From NCBI RefSeq assembly GCF_000513935.1, contig NZ_AZUY01000001.1, forward strand, positions 110,220 to 174,219: a stretch of DNA of 64,000 nt, in the 5' to 3' direction. Of this stretch, positions 32,944 to 42,000 are shown piece after piece. Each line of letters opens with the position of its first letter. Within the stretch, counting starts at the first letter, position 1. Below the pieces are notes generated by a model that had not been told where the DNA came from, made no database searches, and saw only the letters and a list, made by a program, of their open reading frames with translations. The stretch is from Mesorhizobium sp. WSM3626 (lineage in GTDB: Bacteria; Pseudomonadota; Alphaproteobacteria; Rhizobiales; Rhizobiaceae). The position numbers and the translations under genes are program-made.

Positions 32944-33828
32944 CTAATGTCCGCGCGTCGCGGCGAGTTCGGCGCCGTAGCGCATCTCGAGCAGAGTTTT
33001 CAAGACCAGCGTGACGAGCGCCAGCCCGGCAAGCAATGAGGCGACGGCGAAGGCGCCGACGGCATTGTATTCGTTGTAGAGGATTTCGACATGCAGCGGC
33101 ATGGTGTTGGTCAGGCCGCGTATGTGGCCCGACACCACCGAAACCGCGCCGAACTCGCCCATGGCGCGCGCATTGCACAGAAGCACGCCGTAGAGCAGGC
33201 CCCATTTGACATTGGGCAAGGTCACATACCAGAACGTCTGCCAGCCATTGGCCCCGAGCGAAAGAGCCGCTTCCTCGTCGCCATTGCCCTGTTCCTGCAT
33301 CAGCGGGATCAGTTCGCGGGCGACGAAGGGGAAGGTGACGAAGACGGTGGCCAGCACAATGCCCGGCACGGCGAACAAGATCTGGATGCCATGTGCCTTC
33401 AACCACTCGCCGAGCAGCCCCTGGGCGCCGAACAGAAGCACGTAGACCAGGCCTGAAATGACGGGGGAGACCGAGAAGGGCAGATCGATCAACGTGGTCA
33501 GGAAGGCCTTGCCCTTGAACTCGAACTTGGCGATCGCCCAGGCGGCCGAGATACCGAAGACGATGTTGAGCGGTACCGAGATCGCCGCGACCAGCAAGGT
33601 CAAGCGGATCGCCGAACGGGTGTCCGCATCGCTCAGCGATTCCAGGTAGGTGCCAACGCCCTTGGCGAAGGCTTCCTTGAAAACGATGATCAGCGGCAGC
33701 AACAGGAAGACGGCGAGAAAGACGAAGACGACGGTCATCAGCACGGCCCGTGCCGGCCGGCTTTCGGTCACTGCCGCCGAGCGGCTTTCATGGAACGGTT
33801 CGTAGGATTTGATCTCGGGTTCAGCCAT
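32944..33828 (-). CDS. cysW: Sulfate ABC transporter permease CysW
   Basis: 294 residues, six helices. Motifs [19 protein letters not shown] and the coupling loop [27 protein letters not shown] (abridged here) are those of Cys[20 protein letters not shown] follows. Start overlaps the cysT stop by 8 bases. A C-terminal tail of about 10 residues ([13 protein letters not shown] region) is hydrophilic. Confidence 0.92.
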   Translation of the reverse strand: MAEPEIKSYEPFHESRSAAVTESRPARAVLMTVVFVFLAVFLLLPLIIVFKEAFAKGVGTYLESLSDADTRSAIRLTLLVAAISVPLNIVFGISAAWAIAKFEFKGKAFLTTLIDLPFSVSPVISGLVYVLLFGAQGLLGEWLKAHGIQILFAVPGIVLATVFVTFPFVARELIPLMQEQGNGDEEAALSLGANGWQTFWYVTLPNVKWGLLYGVLLCNARAMGEFGAVSVVSGHIRGLTNTMPLHVEILYNEYNAVGAFAVASLLAGLALVTLVLKTLLEMRYGAELAATRGH

Positions 33829-34672
33829 AGCGCTTGCGGCTCCATGTCTGCACCAGATTGACGATCAACAGCATGATGAACGACAACGCCAGCATGATTG
33901 CCGCGATTGCGGTCGCCGCCGGGTAATTGTATTCCTCGAGCCGGATGACGATCAAAAGCGGCGCGATCTCGGATTTGTAGGGCAAATTGCCGGCGATGAA
34001 GATGACCGAGCCGTATTCGCCGACGCCGCGCGCGAAGGCCAGCGAGAAGCCGGTGATAATGGCCGGCGCCAGGCCCGGAAAGAGCACGCGGGTGATGATC
34101 TGAAAGCGGCTGGCGCCGAGCGTGGCGGCGGCTTCCTCCACTTCCTTGTCGATCTCTTCCATGATCGGCTGCACGGTGCGCACGACGAAGGGCAGGCCGA
34201 TGAAGATCAACGCGATGACGATGCCCAGCGGCGTGTAGGCGACCTTGATGCCGAGCGGCATCAGCAGCTTGCCGATCCAGCCATTCGGCGCGTAGAGCGT
34301 GGTCAGCGCGATGCCAGCCACCGCCGTCGGCAGCGCGAATGGCAGGTCGACCATCGCATCGACGATGCGGCGGCCGGGAAAACGGTAGCGCACCAGCACC
34401 CAGGCGACGAGCGTACCGAAAACGACATTGACGACAGCCGCGATGAAGGCGGTGCCGAAGCTGATTTCAAGTGCGTTGAGCGTGCGGCGATCGGTGGCGA
34501 TGGCCCAGAAATCGGCCCAGCCGAGAGCGGCCGAACGCCAGATCAGCCCGGACAGCGGGATGAGGATGATGAGGGTGAGGTAGGCAAGCGAGAAGCCGAG
34601 CGTCAATCCGAAACCCGGAATGACGCTCGGCTGTCTGAACCGCCACCCCGCCTGTGCGGGTGCTGTGGTCAT
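33821..34672 (-). CDS. cysT: Sulfate ABC transporter permease CysT (CysU)
   Basis: 283 residues from ATG at 34672. Signature [20 protein letters not shown] and the C-terminal [16 protein letters not shown] identify the CysT subunit, partner of CysW in the inner membrane. The start was chosen over an upstream one at 34771, which would run into the end of the binding-protein gene. Gap to sbp is 22 bases. Confidence 0.92.
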   Translation of the reverse strand: MTTAPAQAGWRFRQPSVIPGFGLTLGFSLAYLTLIILIPLSGLIWRSAALGWADFWAIATDRRTLNALEISFGTAFIAAVVNVVFGTLVAWVLVRYRFPGRRIVDAMVDLPFALPTAVAGIALTTLYAPNGWIGKLLMPLGIKVAYTPLGIVIALIFIGLPFVVRTVQPIMEEIDKEVEEAAATLGASRFQIITRVLFPGLAPAIITGFSLAFARGVGEYGSVIFIAGNLPYKSEIAPLLIVIRLEEYNYPAATAIAAIMLALSFIMLLIVNLVQTWSRKRYG

Positions 34673-34694
34673 GTCGTCCCGATCTAGGTTTAGC

Positions 34695-35723
34695 TCACTG
34701 GGCCGGTTTGTAGATCTGGTCGAATATACCACCGTCGCCGAAATGATAAGGCTGTGCCTTCTTCCAGCCACCGAAAAGCGGGTCGTCGATGGTGATCAGC
34801 TTGATAGGCGGCAGCTTGGCGAGATCCTCGGGCGGAACCAGATCGGGCTTGGACGGCCGGTAGTGGTTCTTGGCGATGATGGTCTGGCCTTCCTTGGAAT
34901 AGAGGTAGCTCAGATAGGCCTCGGCCACCTTGCGCGTACCCTTGGCGTCGACATTGGCATCGACCACTGCCACCGGCGGCTCGGCCAGGATCGAGGTCGG
35001 CGGATAGACGATGTCGAAATTGTCGGCGCCAAACTCGTCGAGCGCCAGATAGGCATCGTTTTCCCAGGCGATCAGCACGTCGCCCAGGCCTTTTTGCGCG
35101 AAGGTCACGGTCGAGCCGCGCGCGCCGGTGTCGAGCACGGGAGCATTGGCGTAGAGCTTGCCGACGAATTCCTTGGTCTTGGCTTCGTCGCCGCCATCGT
35201 TGGCGTTGGCATAGGCCCAGGCCGCGAGATAGTTCCAGCGCGCGCCGCCCGAGGTCTTGGGGTTGGGCGTGATCACCTGCGTGCCGTCCTTGATCAGATC
35301 GTTCCAGTCGTGGATGCCCTTGGGATTGCCCTTGCGGACAAGGAAGATGATCGTCGAGGTGTAAGGCGCTGAATTGTTCTCGAATTTGGTGCGCCAGTCG
35401 GGATTGATCTTCTTTGACTTGGAGACGATGGCGTTGATGTCGCCTTCGAGCGCCAGCGTCACCACATCGGCGTCCAGGCCGTCGATCACGGCGCGGGCCT
35501 GGGCGCCCGATCCGCCATGTGACTGCTGGATGGTCACCGTCTCGCCGGTCTCTGTCTTCCAATGCGCGGCGAAGGCCTCGTCATAGGCCTTATAGAGCTC
35601 GCGCGTCGGATCGTAGGACACGTTGAGAATGGTGGTGTCGGCAAACGCGAAACCGAGCGTGCCGAACTGGACAGATGTGGCGACCAGTGCGCCGAGCAGT
35701 TTCCGGAAATGAGGTTTGGTCAT
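34695..35723 (-). CDS. sbp: Sulfate-binding periplasmic protein, first gene of the cys operon
   Basis: 342 residues, ATG at 35723 preceded by GGAGGCAGAA. Signal peptide ends LGFAFADT. Motifs [50 protein letters not shown] and [12 protein letters not shown] are typical of Sbp/CysP. Directly upstream of cysT, so co-transcribed. The 213-base region upstream of its start contains the palindrome at 35839-35852 and an AT-rich promoter. Confidence 0.92.
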   Translation of the reverse strand: MTKPHFRKLLGALVATSVQFGTLGFAFADTTILNVSYDPTRELYKAYDEAFAAHWKTETGETVTIQQSHGGSGAQARAVIDGLDADVVTLALEGDINAIVSKSKKINPDWRTKFENNSAPYTSTIIFLVRKGNPKGIHDWNDLIKDGTQVITPNPKTSGGARWNYLAAWAYANANDGGDEAKTKEFVGKLYANAPVLDTGARGSTVTFAQKGLGDVLIAWENDAYLALDEFGADNFDIVYPPTSILAEPPVAVVDANVDAKGTRKVAEAYLSYLYSKEGQTIIAKNHYRPSKPDLVPPEDLAKLPPIKLITIDDPLFGGWKKAQPYHFGDGGIFDQIYKPAQ

Positions 35724-35838
35724 TTCTGCCTCCGTTGAACCCGCGCCAAATCTACCGAATTGATAGAAATAAGATGCATTGAATGTTTGCCTTTTTTGCC
35801 TTCCTGAAGAAAATCTTCGGCGATCTGTCGCGGCAATG

Positions 35839-35852
35839 GGAAAATATTTTCC
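35839..35852. promoter_or_regulatory. Palindrome GGAAAATATTTTCC upstream of the sulfate operon
   Basis: Perfect 14-base inverted repeat about 115 bases upstream of the sbp start, in the only AT-rich part of the 213-base gap to the VanX-like gene. May be an operator (for example of the Rrf2 regulator) or simply a hairpin; no matching site was found elsewhere in the window. Confidence 0.3.
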
Positions 35853-35936
35853 TTGCAGCTGCTCCGCACCGGAGCCGGTCCGCCATCCGGCCAATCTAGG
35901 GATGCACGGCTGCCGGGCAAGTCTGTGTTGGGCAGC

Positions 35937-36713
35937 TTACTCGGCGGTCACGGGGAAATCGAAGCGCTGCTTGGGAAATGGCTCGTGGGCGAGCGCAAAA
36001 TGCCACCATTCGCGAGCATAGTTCTTGAACCCGCCAGCACGCATGGCATCGACGAGCAGCTTGCGGTTTGCCGCTGCTTCGGTGCCGAGCGGGCGATGCG
36101 CGGTCTCGCTCATCGTGTCGAAACAATCGAAGCCGGTGCCGAAATCGAGGGTGTTGGCATCGACAGCGCCGCAGGCCGATTTCGGCACGGACGGACTGTC
36201 GGCAGGCGCGATAGCAACATCGACGGTTGAGCCGCGCGAATGTGCCGACTGCCGGGCGACGTAGCCCTCGGTGATGAGGTCGCTGCGCTTGATCTTCGGA
36301 TACCACTGCGGATCCGGCGGTCCACCCGCGGTCGTCCAATCGCCCATGTCGGCCACGGCGCGGGCAGGGCGGTAGCAGTCGAACACGACCAGCGTCATGC
36401 CCCTGGCGATCATCGCCTTCTGAACGCTGGAGAGTGCCTTCGCCGCCTCCTCGGTGAGAATGCAGACAGGTGCGTTATAGCCGTTCACCTTGCGGTGCAG
36501 GAAATTGTGGGAGCTGGCGTAGCGAACGTCCTGGCGGATGGATGGGGCGATATCGGAGAGGCGGACGAAGCCGGCAGGGAGGGGATCGGCGAAGGCAGAG
36601 TGGGTGACCATCAGCAATGTGACGAGAATGGCTGCGACCTGGCGCAGGGCATAGCCAAGCAGGCCCCCCTCTGCCCTGCCGGGCATCTCCCCCTCAACGG
36701 GGGAGATCGGCAA
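35937..36713 (-). CDS. D-alanyl-D-alanine dipeptidase, VanX/DdpX-type (peptidase M15D)
   Basis: Up to 258 residues. Zinc-site motifs SAHSRGSTVDVAI (SxHxxGxxxD) and EWWHFAL (catalytic Glu and zinc His) are present; CYRPARAVADM provides the conserved arginine. A signal peptide VAAILVTLLMVTHSAFAD indicates export to the periplasm, where it would cut D-Ala-D-Ala released from the wall. Start is unclear: the only ATGs upstream of the signal (36713 and 36686) lie inside a dispersed palindromic repeat, which therefore encodes about 17-20 N-terminal residues. Located downstream of the penicillin-binding protein 1C gene on the same strand. Confidence 0.8.
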   Translation of the reverse strand: MPISPVEGEMPGRAEGGLLGYALRQVAAILVTLLMVTHSAFADPLPAGFVRLSDIAPSIRQDVRYASSHNFLHRKVNGYNAPVCILTEEAAKALSSVQKAMIARGMTLVVFDCYRPARAVADMGDWTTAGGPPDPQWYPKIKRSDLITEGYVARQSAHSRGSTVDVAIAPADSPSVPKSACGAVDANTLDFGTGFDCFDTMSETAHRPLGTEAAANRKLLVDAMRAGGFKNYAREWWHFALAHEPFPKQRFDFPVTAE

Positions 36714-36813
36714 CTTTGACGCCGAGCTCAGTCGTCGAACGTTGGCGAAATCAACGAGGAAGTCCGATCTCCCACTCGAGGGGGAGATGGCCGGCAGGCC
36801 AGAGGGGGGCGCC
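36662..36813. repeat. Pair of inverted palindromic repeats (same family as 5519-5561)
   Basis: Left unit runs from GGCCCCCCTCTG at 36662 through a hairpin (ATCTCCCCC/GGGGGAGAT) to about 36710; right unit from CCGATCTCCC at 36764 to GAGGGGGGCGCC at about 36813 is its inverted relative. The two together form a large imperfect hairpin of about 150 bases between the VanX-like and PBP genes. The left unit overlaps the start of the VanX-like gene. Bases 36814-36889 show nothing else. Confidence 0.82.
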
Positions 36814-36889
36814 TCGCACCAGGCGTCAGGCGAGCTATCCTTCTATCCCCCATCTCAAAAAGCCAATGCGCTGAATCCCTTGACGCACT

Positions 36890-38980
36890 CTACTCAACGA
36901 ACACTTTTACACTCGCCGCTCGTCCAGCCGCGTCGATGACGGTCAGCGTCGAATAACCCGCGCCGTCGGGCTGCCAGGTCGCGGTGCGGCGGCGGTCGAG
37001 GCCGATGAGGGGCTTGCCGTTGGCCAGCCAGCGGAACGGCGCGCGGCCACCTTGCAATTTCAGCACCAGTGGCGAGGCGTCGGCCGAATTGGTGGCGAGA
37101 TCGACGCGGGCGCCGTCCGGCGGGAAAATGATGGTTGGCGCGGGTTCGGTCGGCGTCGCCTGCACCAGGCCATCCGCGCCGGCGCCGAAGCGGGCAAGCG
37201 TCACCGGAAGGTCCTCGCGCTTGGGGGTAAAGGCGCCAGGCGGCTTGCCCGGCAGCGGCACGGTCGCCAGCCCCGAGCGGACAAAGCCCTCGAACAGAAT
37301 CGGAGCGGCCGAGACATAGCCGGAAAGACCCGGCACCGCGCCGGCATCGGGCCGGCCGACCCAGACACCCAGCACATAGCGGCCGTCGAAGCCCACCGAC
37401 CAGGCGTCACGGTAGCCGTAAGAAGTGCCGGTCTTGTAGGCGATGCCACGCTGCAAAGCGCCTTCGGGTGGCTTCACACCCGAGAGGATGTCGATGATTT
37501 GCCAGTTGGCCTGGTCGTTGAGGATGGTGGTGGTCGAACTCACGGCGTTGGCCGGTTCGGTGCCGTCGCGCAGAGAGTGCGTCTTGCCGCCATTGGCGAG
37601 CCCTGTGTAGAGCTGGACCAGGTCGCGCAGCGTGACGCCGACGCCGCCGAGGCCGATGGCCAGGCCCGGCGCTTCGTTGACCGGCAAGATCGGGTTGACG
37701 CCCGCCTGGCGGAAGCGCGCTGTCAGCCGCGCCGGGCCGACCGCGTCGAGCACGCGGATCGCCGGCACGTTGAGCGACAGTTGCAAAGCCTGGCGGATGC
37801 TGACATCGCCCTGGTAGCCCATGTCGAAATTCTTCGGCCTGTAGCCGCTGAAATCAACCGGGCTGTCCTCGATCAGCGTTTCCTGCGCCACCAGTCCCTG
37901 CTCGAAGGCGAGGCCATAGATGAACGGCTTCAGCGTCGAGCCGGGCGAACGCACGACCTTGGTCATGTCGATCCAGCCGGAACGGCTGGCATCGAAGAAA
38001 TTGGCCGAGCCGACCTCGCCCAGAATCTCGCCGGTGCGGGCGTCGGCGAGCACCATGGCGACGGAGAGACGCGGCCCGAGCTTGGTGGCGGCGTCGCGCG
38101 CCACCTGTTCCAGTCCTTGCTGGACGCTCTTGCGGATCGTCAGCTTGAGCGGCTGACCGGGGACGGCCTTGGGAAGCATCGCATAGGAGGCATGCGCGGC
38201 AAGCGCCGGCAAGGTGCGCCGCAAGCCGGACACATCGTCGAGTGCCGCGCGTGCCGCCTCGCGTTCGCCGATCAGGCCTGATGAGACCATGCGGCTCAGC
38301 ACACGATCGCGCGCTGCATGGGCGATCTGGAGATTGCGGTCGGGCCGGCGCTTTTCCGGCAGTTGGGGGAGGGCAACGAGAAGGGCGGCCTCGGAAACGG
38401 TCAGCCGCTTGGGTTCCTTGCCGAAATAAGCGAGCGAAGCGGCGCGCACGCCCTCCAGATTACCGCCATAGGGCGCCAGTGTCAGGTAACGCTCGAGGAT
38501 CTCGCGCTTCGACAGCCGCCGTTCGATCTGGATGGCGCGCAACATCTGCTTGATCTTGGAGCCGAGGCTGCGGCTCTCGCGCGGCTCGATCAGCCGGGCG
38601 AGCTGCATAGACAGGGTCGAGCCGCCGGAGACGATGTGGCCGCTGGTGGCGAACTGGCCGGCGGCGCGGGCCAGCGCCAGCACATCGACGCCCTCATGGT
38701 CCCAGAAGCGCTTGTCCTCATAGGTGACCAGCATGTCGACGAACTGCTTGTCGATCTGGTCGAGCCGGGTTTCGAGCCGCCAGTAGCCGTCCGGGGTGGC
38801 GAAGGCGCGCAACAGCTGGCCGTCGCGGTCCTGGACTTCGGTGGAGACGGTGAGCTTTTCAGGAAGCGGAGGCGGGAAGGCGCGATCGAGCTCCCAGAGG
38901 GTGGCGGTGACGATTGCGATGAACCCGGTTAGTGAGGCTGCCACGATGGCAGTGCGGCGGAGGAACCTTTTGGTGAGCAT
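36890..38980 (-). CDS. pbpC: Penicillin-binding protein 1C
   Basis: 696 residues from ATG at 38980 (an ATG at 38995 lies inside a repeat). N-terminal membrane helix (residues about 10-28), GT51 glycosyltransferase with YEDKRFWDHEG (87-97) and GGSTLSMQLARL, transpeptidase with SPGSTLKPFIYG (SxxK), SLN and KTGTS, then the C-terminal BiPBP_C domain (from about residue 600). Class A-like enzyme that polymerises and crosslinks peptidoglycan. Its pairing with the alpha-2-macroglobulin gene just upstream on the same strand is the common bacterial arrangement. Confidence 0.93.
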   Translation of the reverse strand: MLTKRFLRRTAIVAASLTGFIAIVTATLWELDRAFPPPLPEKLTVSTEVQDRDGQLLRAFATPDGYWRLETRLDQIDKQFVDMLVTYEDKRFWDHEGVDVLALARAAGQFATSGHIVSGGSTLSMQLARLIEPRESRSLGSKIKQMLRAIQIERRLSKREILERYLTLAPYGGNLEGVRAASLAYFGKEPKRLTVSEAALLVALPQLPEKRRPDRNLQIAHAARDRVLSRMVSSGLIGEREAARAALDDVSGLRRTLPALAAHASYAMLPKAVPGQPLKLTIRKSVQQGLEQVARDAATKLGPRLSVAMVLADARTGEILGEVGSANFFDASRSGWIDMTKVVRSPGSTLKPFIYGLAFEQGLVAQETLIEDSPVDFSGYRPKNFDMGYQGDVSIRQALQLSLNVPAIRVLDAVGPARLTARFRQAGVNPILPVNEAPGLAIGLGGVGVTLRDLVQLYTGLANGGKTHSLRDGTEPANAVSSTTTILNDQANWQIIDILSGVKPPEGALQRGIAYKTGTSYGYRDAWSVGFDGRYVLGVWVGRPDAGAVPGLSGYVSAAPILFEGFVRSGLATVPLPGKPPGAFTPKREDLPVTLARFGAGADGLVQATPTEPAPTIIFPPDGARVDLATNSADASPLVLKLQGGRAPFRWLANGKPLIGLDRRRTATWQPDGAGYSTLTVIDAAGRAASVKVFVE

Positions 38981-38990
38981 GGCGCTGCCC

Positions 38991-39038
38991 CTCATCCGCC
39001 TGCCGGCACCTTCTCCCCGTATAGGGACGGGGAGAAGG
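38991..39038. repeat. Intergenic hairpin repeat between PBP1C and alpha-2-macroglobulin genes
   Basis: CTCATCCGCC then a strong hairpin, ACCTTCTCCCCGT with ACGGGGAGAAGGT around ATAGGG. Same family as the repeat at 11810-11861. It abuts the PBP1C start codon. Confidence 0.75.
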
Positions 39039-39088
39039 TAGCTGTGATGAACGTAACCGCCATGTGCATGATCGTTTCCACCGGCACC

Positions 39089-42000
39089 TTACGGTACCTT
39101 GATCTCCATCATGCCGGTGGCGGTGCGGGCCGAATATTGCGGCCGGTACATATCCTCCACCGTTGCCGCCGGATGAGCGTAGGTGCCCGGCGTCACGGCG
39201 CGCACGACATAGGCAAGCGTCAGATTGTGGTCGTGGTCGCCGTCGGCCGGGTTGAACGCCGCGACAAACCGGTCGTCGCGGAATTCCAGATGCGCGGCGT
39301 CGGTCTGTGCCAGCCAGGAGAAGTTCGTCAATTGGGCGCTGGAGACGAGGCCTGGATTGTCGATCTCGAAGCCGGCCGGCAACAGGTCGGTGACCAGCAG
39401 GCGCGACGGCCAGCTGTTCTGTTCCGTCACCTTGAGCACGACGACATAGCGTTCGTTCTGGGTGGCCTCGGTCACATTGGCTTCGGTACCGTCGAGCTTG
39501 TAGTAGGTGCGGGCGATGGTGAAGCCGTCGCCGCCGGCCGGCAAGGGCTGGATCGGCGACGCCACGGTGGTGACGACGGCCTGCAGCGGGGGCTTGCCGG
39601 GGTTGGCGATTTCGAGCGGGCTGTCGACCAGTTCCGAGCCGTTGACCTGGTTGGAATAGCCGCCGGAATGCGGCGCGCCATTGACGGTCAGCGTGATCGA
39701 ATCATTGCCCTCCTTCAGCGCACGGGCCGCCAGCAGCATCCAGGAATCGTCCTGGGTGCTGGTCCAGCGGGCTTCGGCGCGTTTCCTGGTCACCAGCTTG
39801 ATCAGTTCGGGCACGATCGTCGATACCGGCTTCGATTCCGCCGCCAGCGACAGCATCGCCGCGCCGTCACGCAACGCCGAGCCGTAGTCGGAGCGGTACC
39901 AGTCGTAGTCGGTGCTCGACTTGGCGAGCTGCAGCGCGGTCCTGAACGTCGCCTCCGAACGCTGCGTGTCGCCATAGAGCGCCAGGCTCGCCGCCAGCTG
40001 GGCAACGGCCATAGGACTGGAGAACGCTTCGAGCTGGGTGTCGGCGTAGTAGCGCAGGTCGCCGATCGAGGCCTTCTTGTTGCGGGCCAGCACATAGAGG
40101 GCGTAGGCGATCTCGCTGCCACGGTCCTGTACGCTCTGGTCGTAGCCGAGCGAGTTCTGCAGGTTGTTCAGGGCCTGGTTCATCGCAAGAGCCGGCACGT
40201 CGTATTTCTGCTCCCGTGCCCTGGTCAGGAACTCGCTGACATAGGCGTCGAGCCACAAATCGCCGGAGCCCGGACCCCACAGGCCGAAGCTGCCGCTCGA
40301 TGATTGGTAGCTCAGGACCTTGTAGATCGCATCCTGGATGCGGCCGTGCAGGTCAGGGTCGCTTTCCATGCCGATGCCCGATGCCATCTCGTTGACGTAG
40401 AGAAGCGGCATGGCGCGGCTGGTGGTCTGCTCGGCGCAACCATAGGGGTAGCGATCGAGCGTCATCAGCAGCGACGGCACGTCGAAGGCCGCCGCCTGCG
40501 AAACGCCGACGCTGACCGAAGCGCCCTCAAGCAGGCTTGCGGCCAGCAGTTCCTTGTCGACGCGCAACGCGCCGCCATTGCCCTTGAGATCGACGACAAG
40601 GCGCGTGGTGACCGGCAATTGGGCCGGGCGCACCGGCACATAGAGCGTCTGCTCGACCTTGGTGCCGTCGGCGTGTGCCAGCTTGATGGTGAGCGACGCA
40701 TTGCCCGCCGTCTTTGCGATCAGCGGTACCGTCAGGGTCTGGCGCTTGCCCTGGGCGAGCGTCAGCTTCTGGGGCAGGGGTTTGTCGCCTGTCGACAGGT
40801 CGCCCGTCGTGTCGATCGACAGCGCATAGTCGCCGGCGGGGCCGTCCGTGTCGGCTACGTCGAGCCGCATGACGGCATTGTCGCCAGGCGCCAGGAAGCG
40901 CGGCAGGCCGGCGGTGATCACTACGGGATCACGTACGATCACGTCCGACTGGGCATGACCGACCGCCTCCTTGGTCCAGGCGACGGCCATGACGCGCACG
41001 GTGCCGTTGAACTGCGGAATGTCGAAGTCGATCCGCGCCTTGCCATTGGCATCGAGCTGGACCGGGCCGGAGAAGAAGGCGACCAGCTTTTCGGTGGGCG
41101 GGCTGCCTTGCGCCTGCATGTTGGCGCCGTCGCCACCAGTCCTGAGCTTGCCGGCGGTGCCCAGCGAGCCATCGATCAGGCGGCCGTAGATGTCGCGGAT
41201 CTCCATACCCAGCATGCGCTGGCCGAAGAACCAGGTCTCCGGATCCGGCGCCTTGTAGTTGGTCAAATTGAGGATGCCTACATCGACGGCGGCAACCATG
41301 ACATAGGCGTTGGTGCCCAGCTGCACGCCGGCCACGGAAACCGGGATCGACAGCTGCCGGCGCGGCATGGTCTTGTCCGGCGGCGTGAGCGTGATGGCGA
41401 GCTTCTTGGCGCCCGGATCGACGGTCAGCCATTTCACGCCGATGGCGCGGGCGGGCATGCGGGTTTCCTGCGCATCGCCCGGCCGGAATAGGGTTGCGGT
41501 GACATAGGCGCCGGCGCCCCAGTCGTCACCGACCGGGATGTCGACGGTGCTGCCGCCAGCCGGCACGGTCGCCGTGATGGTCTTCAGCAGCTTGTCGGAG
41601 CCGATGTTGATCAGAAGTTCGCCAGCAAAATGCGGCGAGATTTTCAGCTTGGCCACTTCGCCGGCGGCATAATTATCCTTGTCCAGGGCAATCTCCAGGC
41701 CGTCGGGCGTTTCTGTGGTGGTCGAGGCGACATACCAGCCGGCGTCGAACTCATAGCTGGTGGCGGGCCCCTCCGGGTCCGATGTCTCGACCTCGAGCCT
41801 GTACTGACCCCAATCGACCGGTACTGAGACGGTTGCGTCGCCATCGGCGCCGAGGTCGACCTGACCGTTGGCGATCGACTTGGTCAAGGTCACCGGCTCG
41901 TAGTTCCAGGAGTTGTTGGAGCGGTACCATTGGTAATTGCGTTCGACCTTGACCAGCGTCCACTGCGCGCCTTTCAGTGCCTCGCGCTTGCCGTCGGGAT

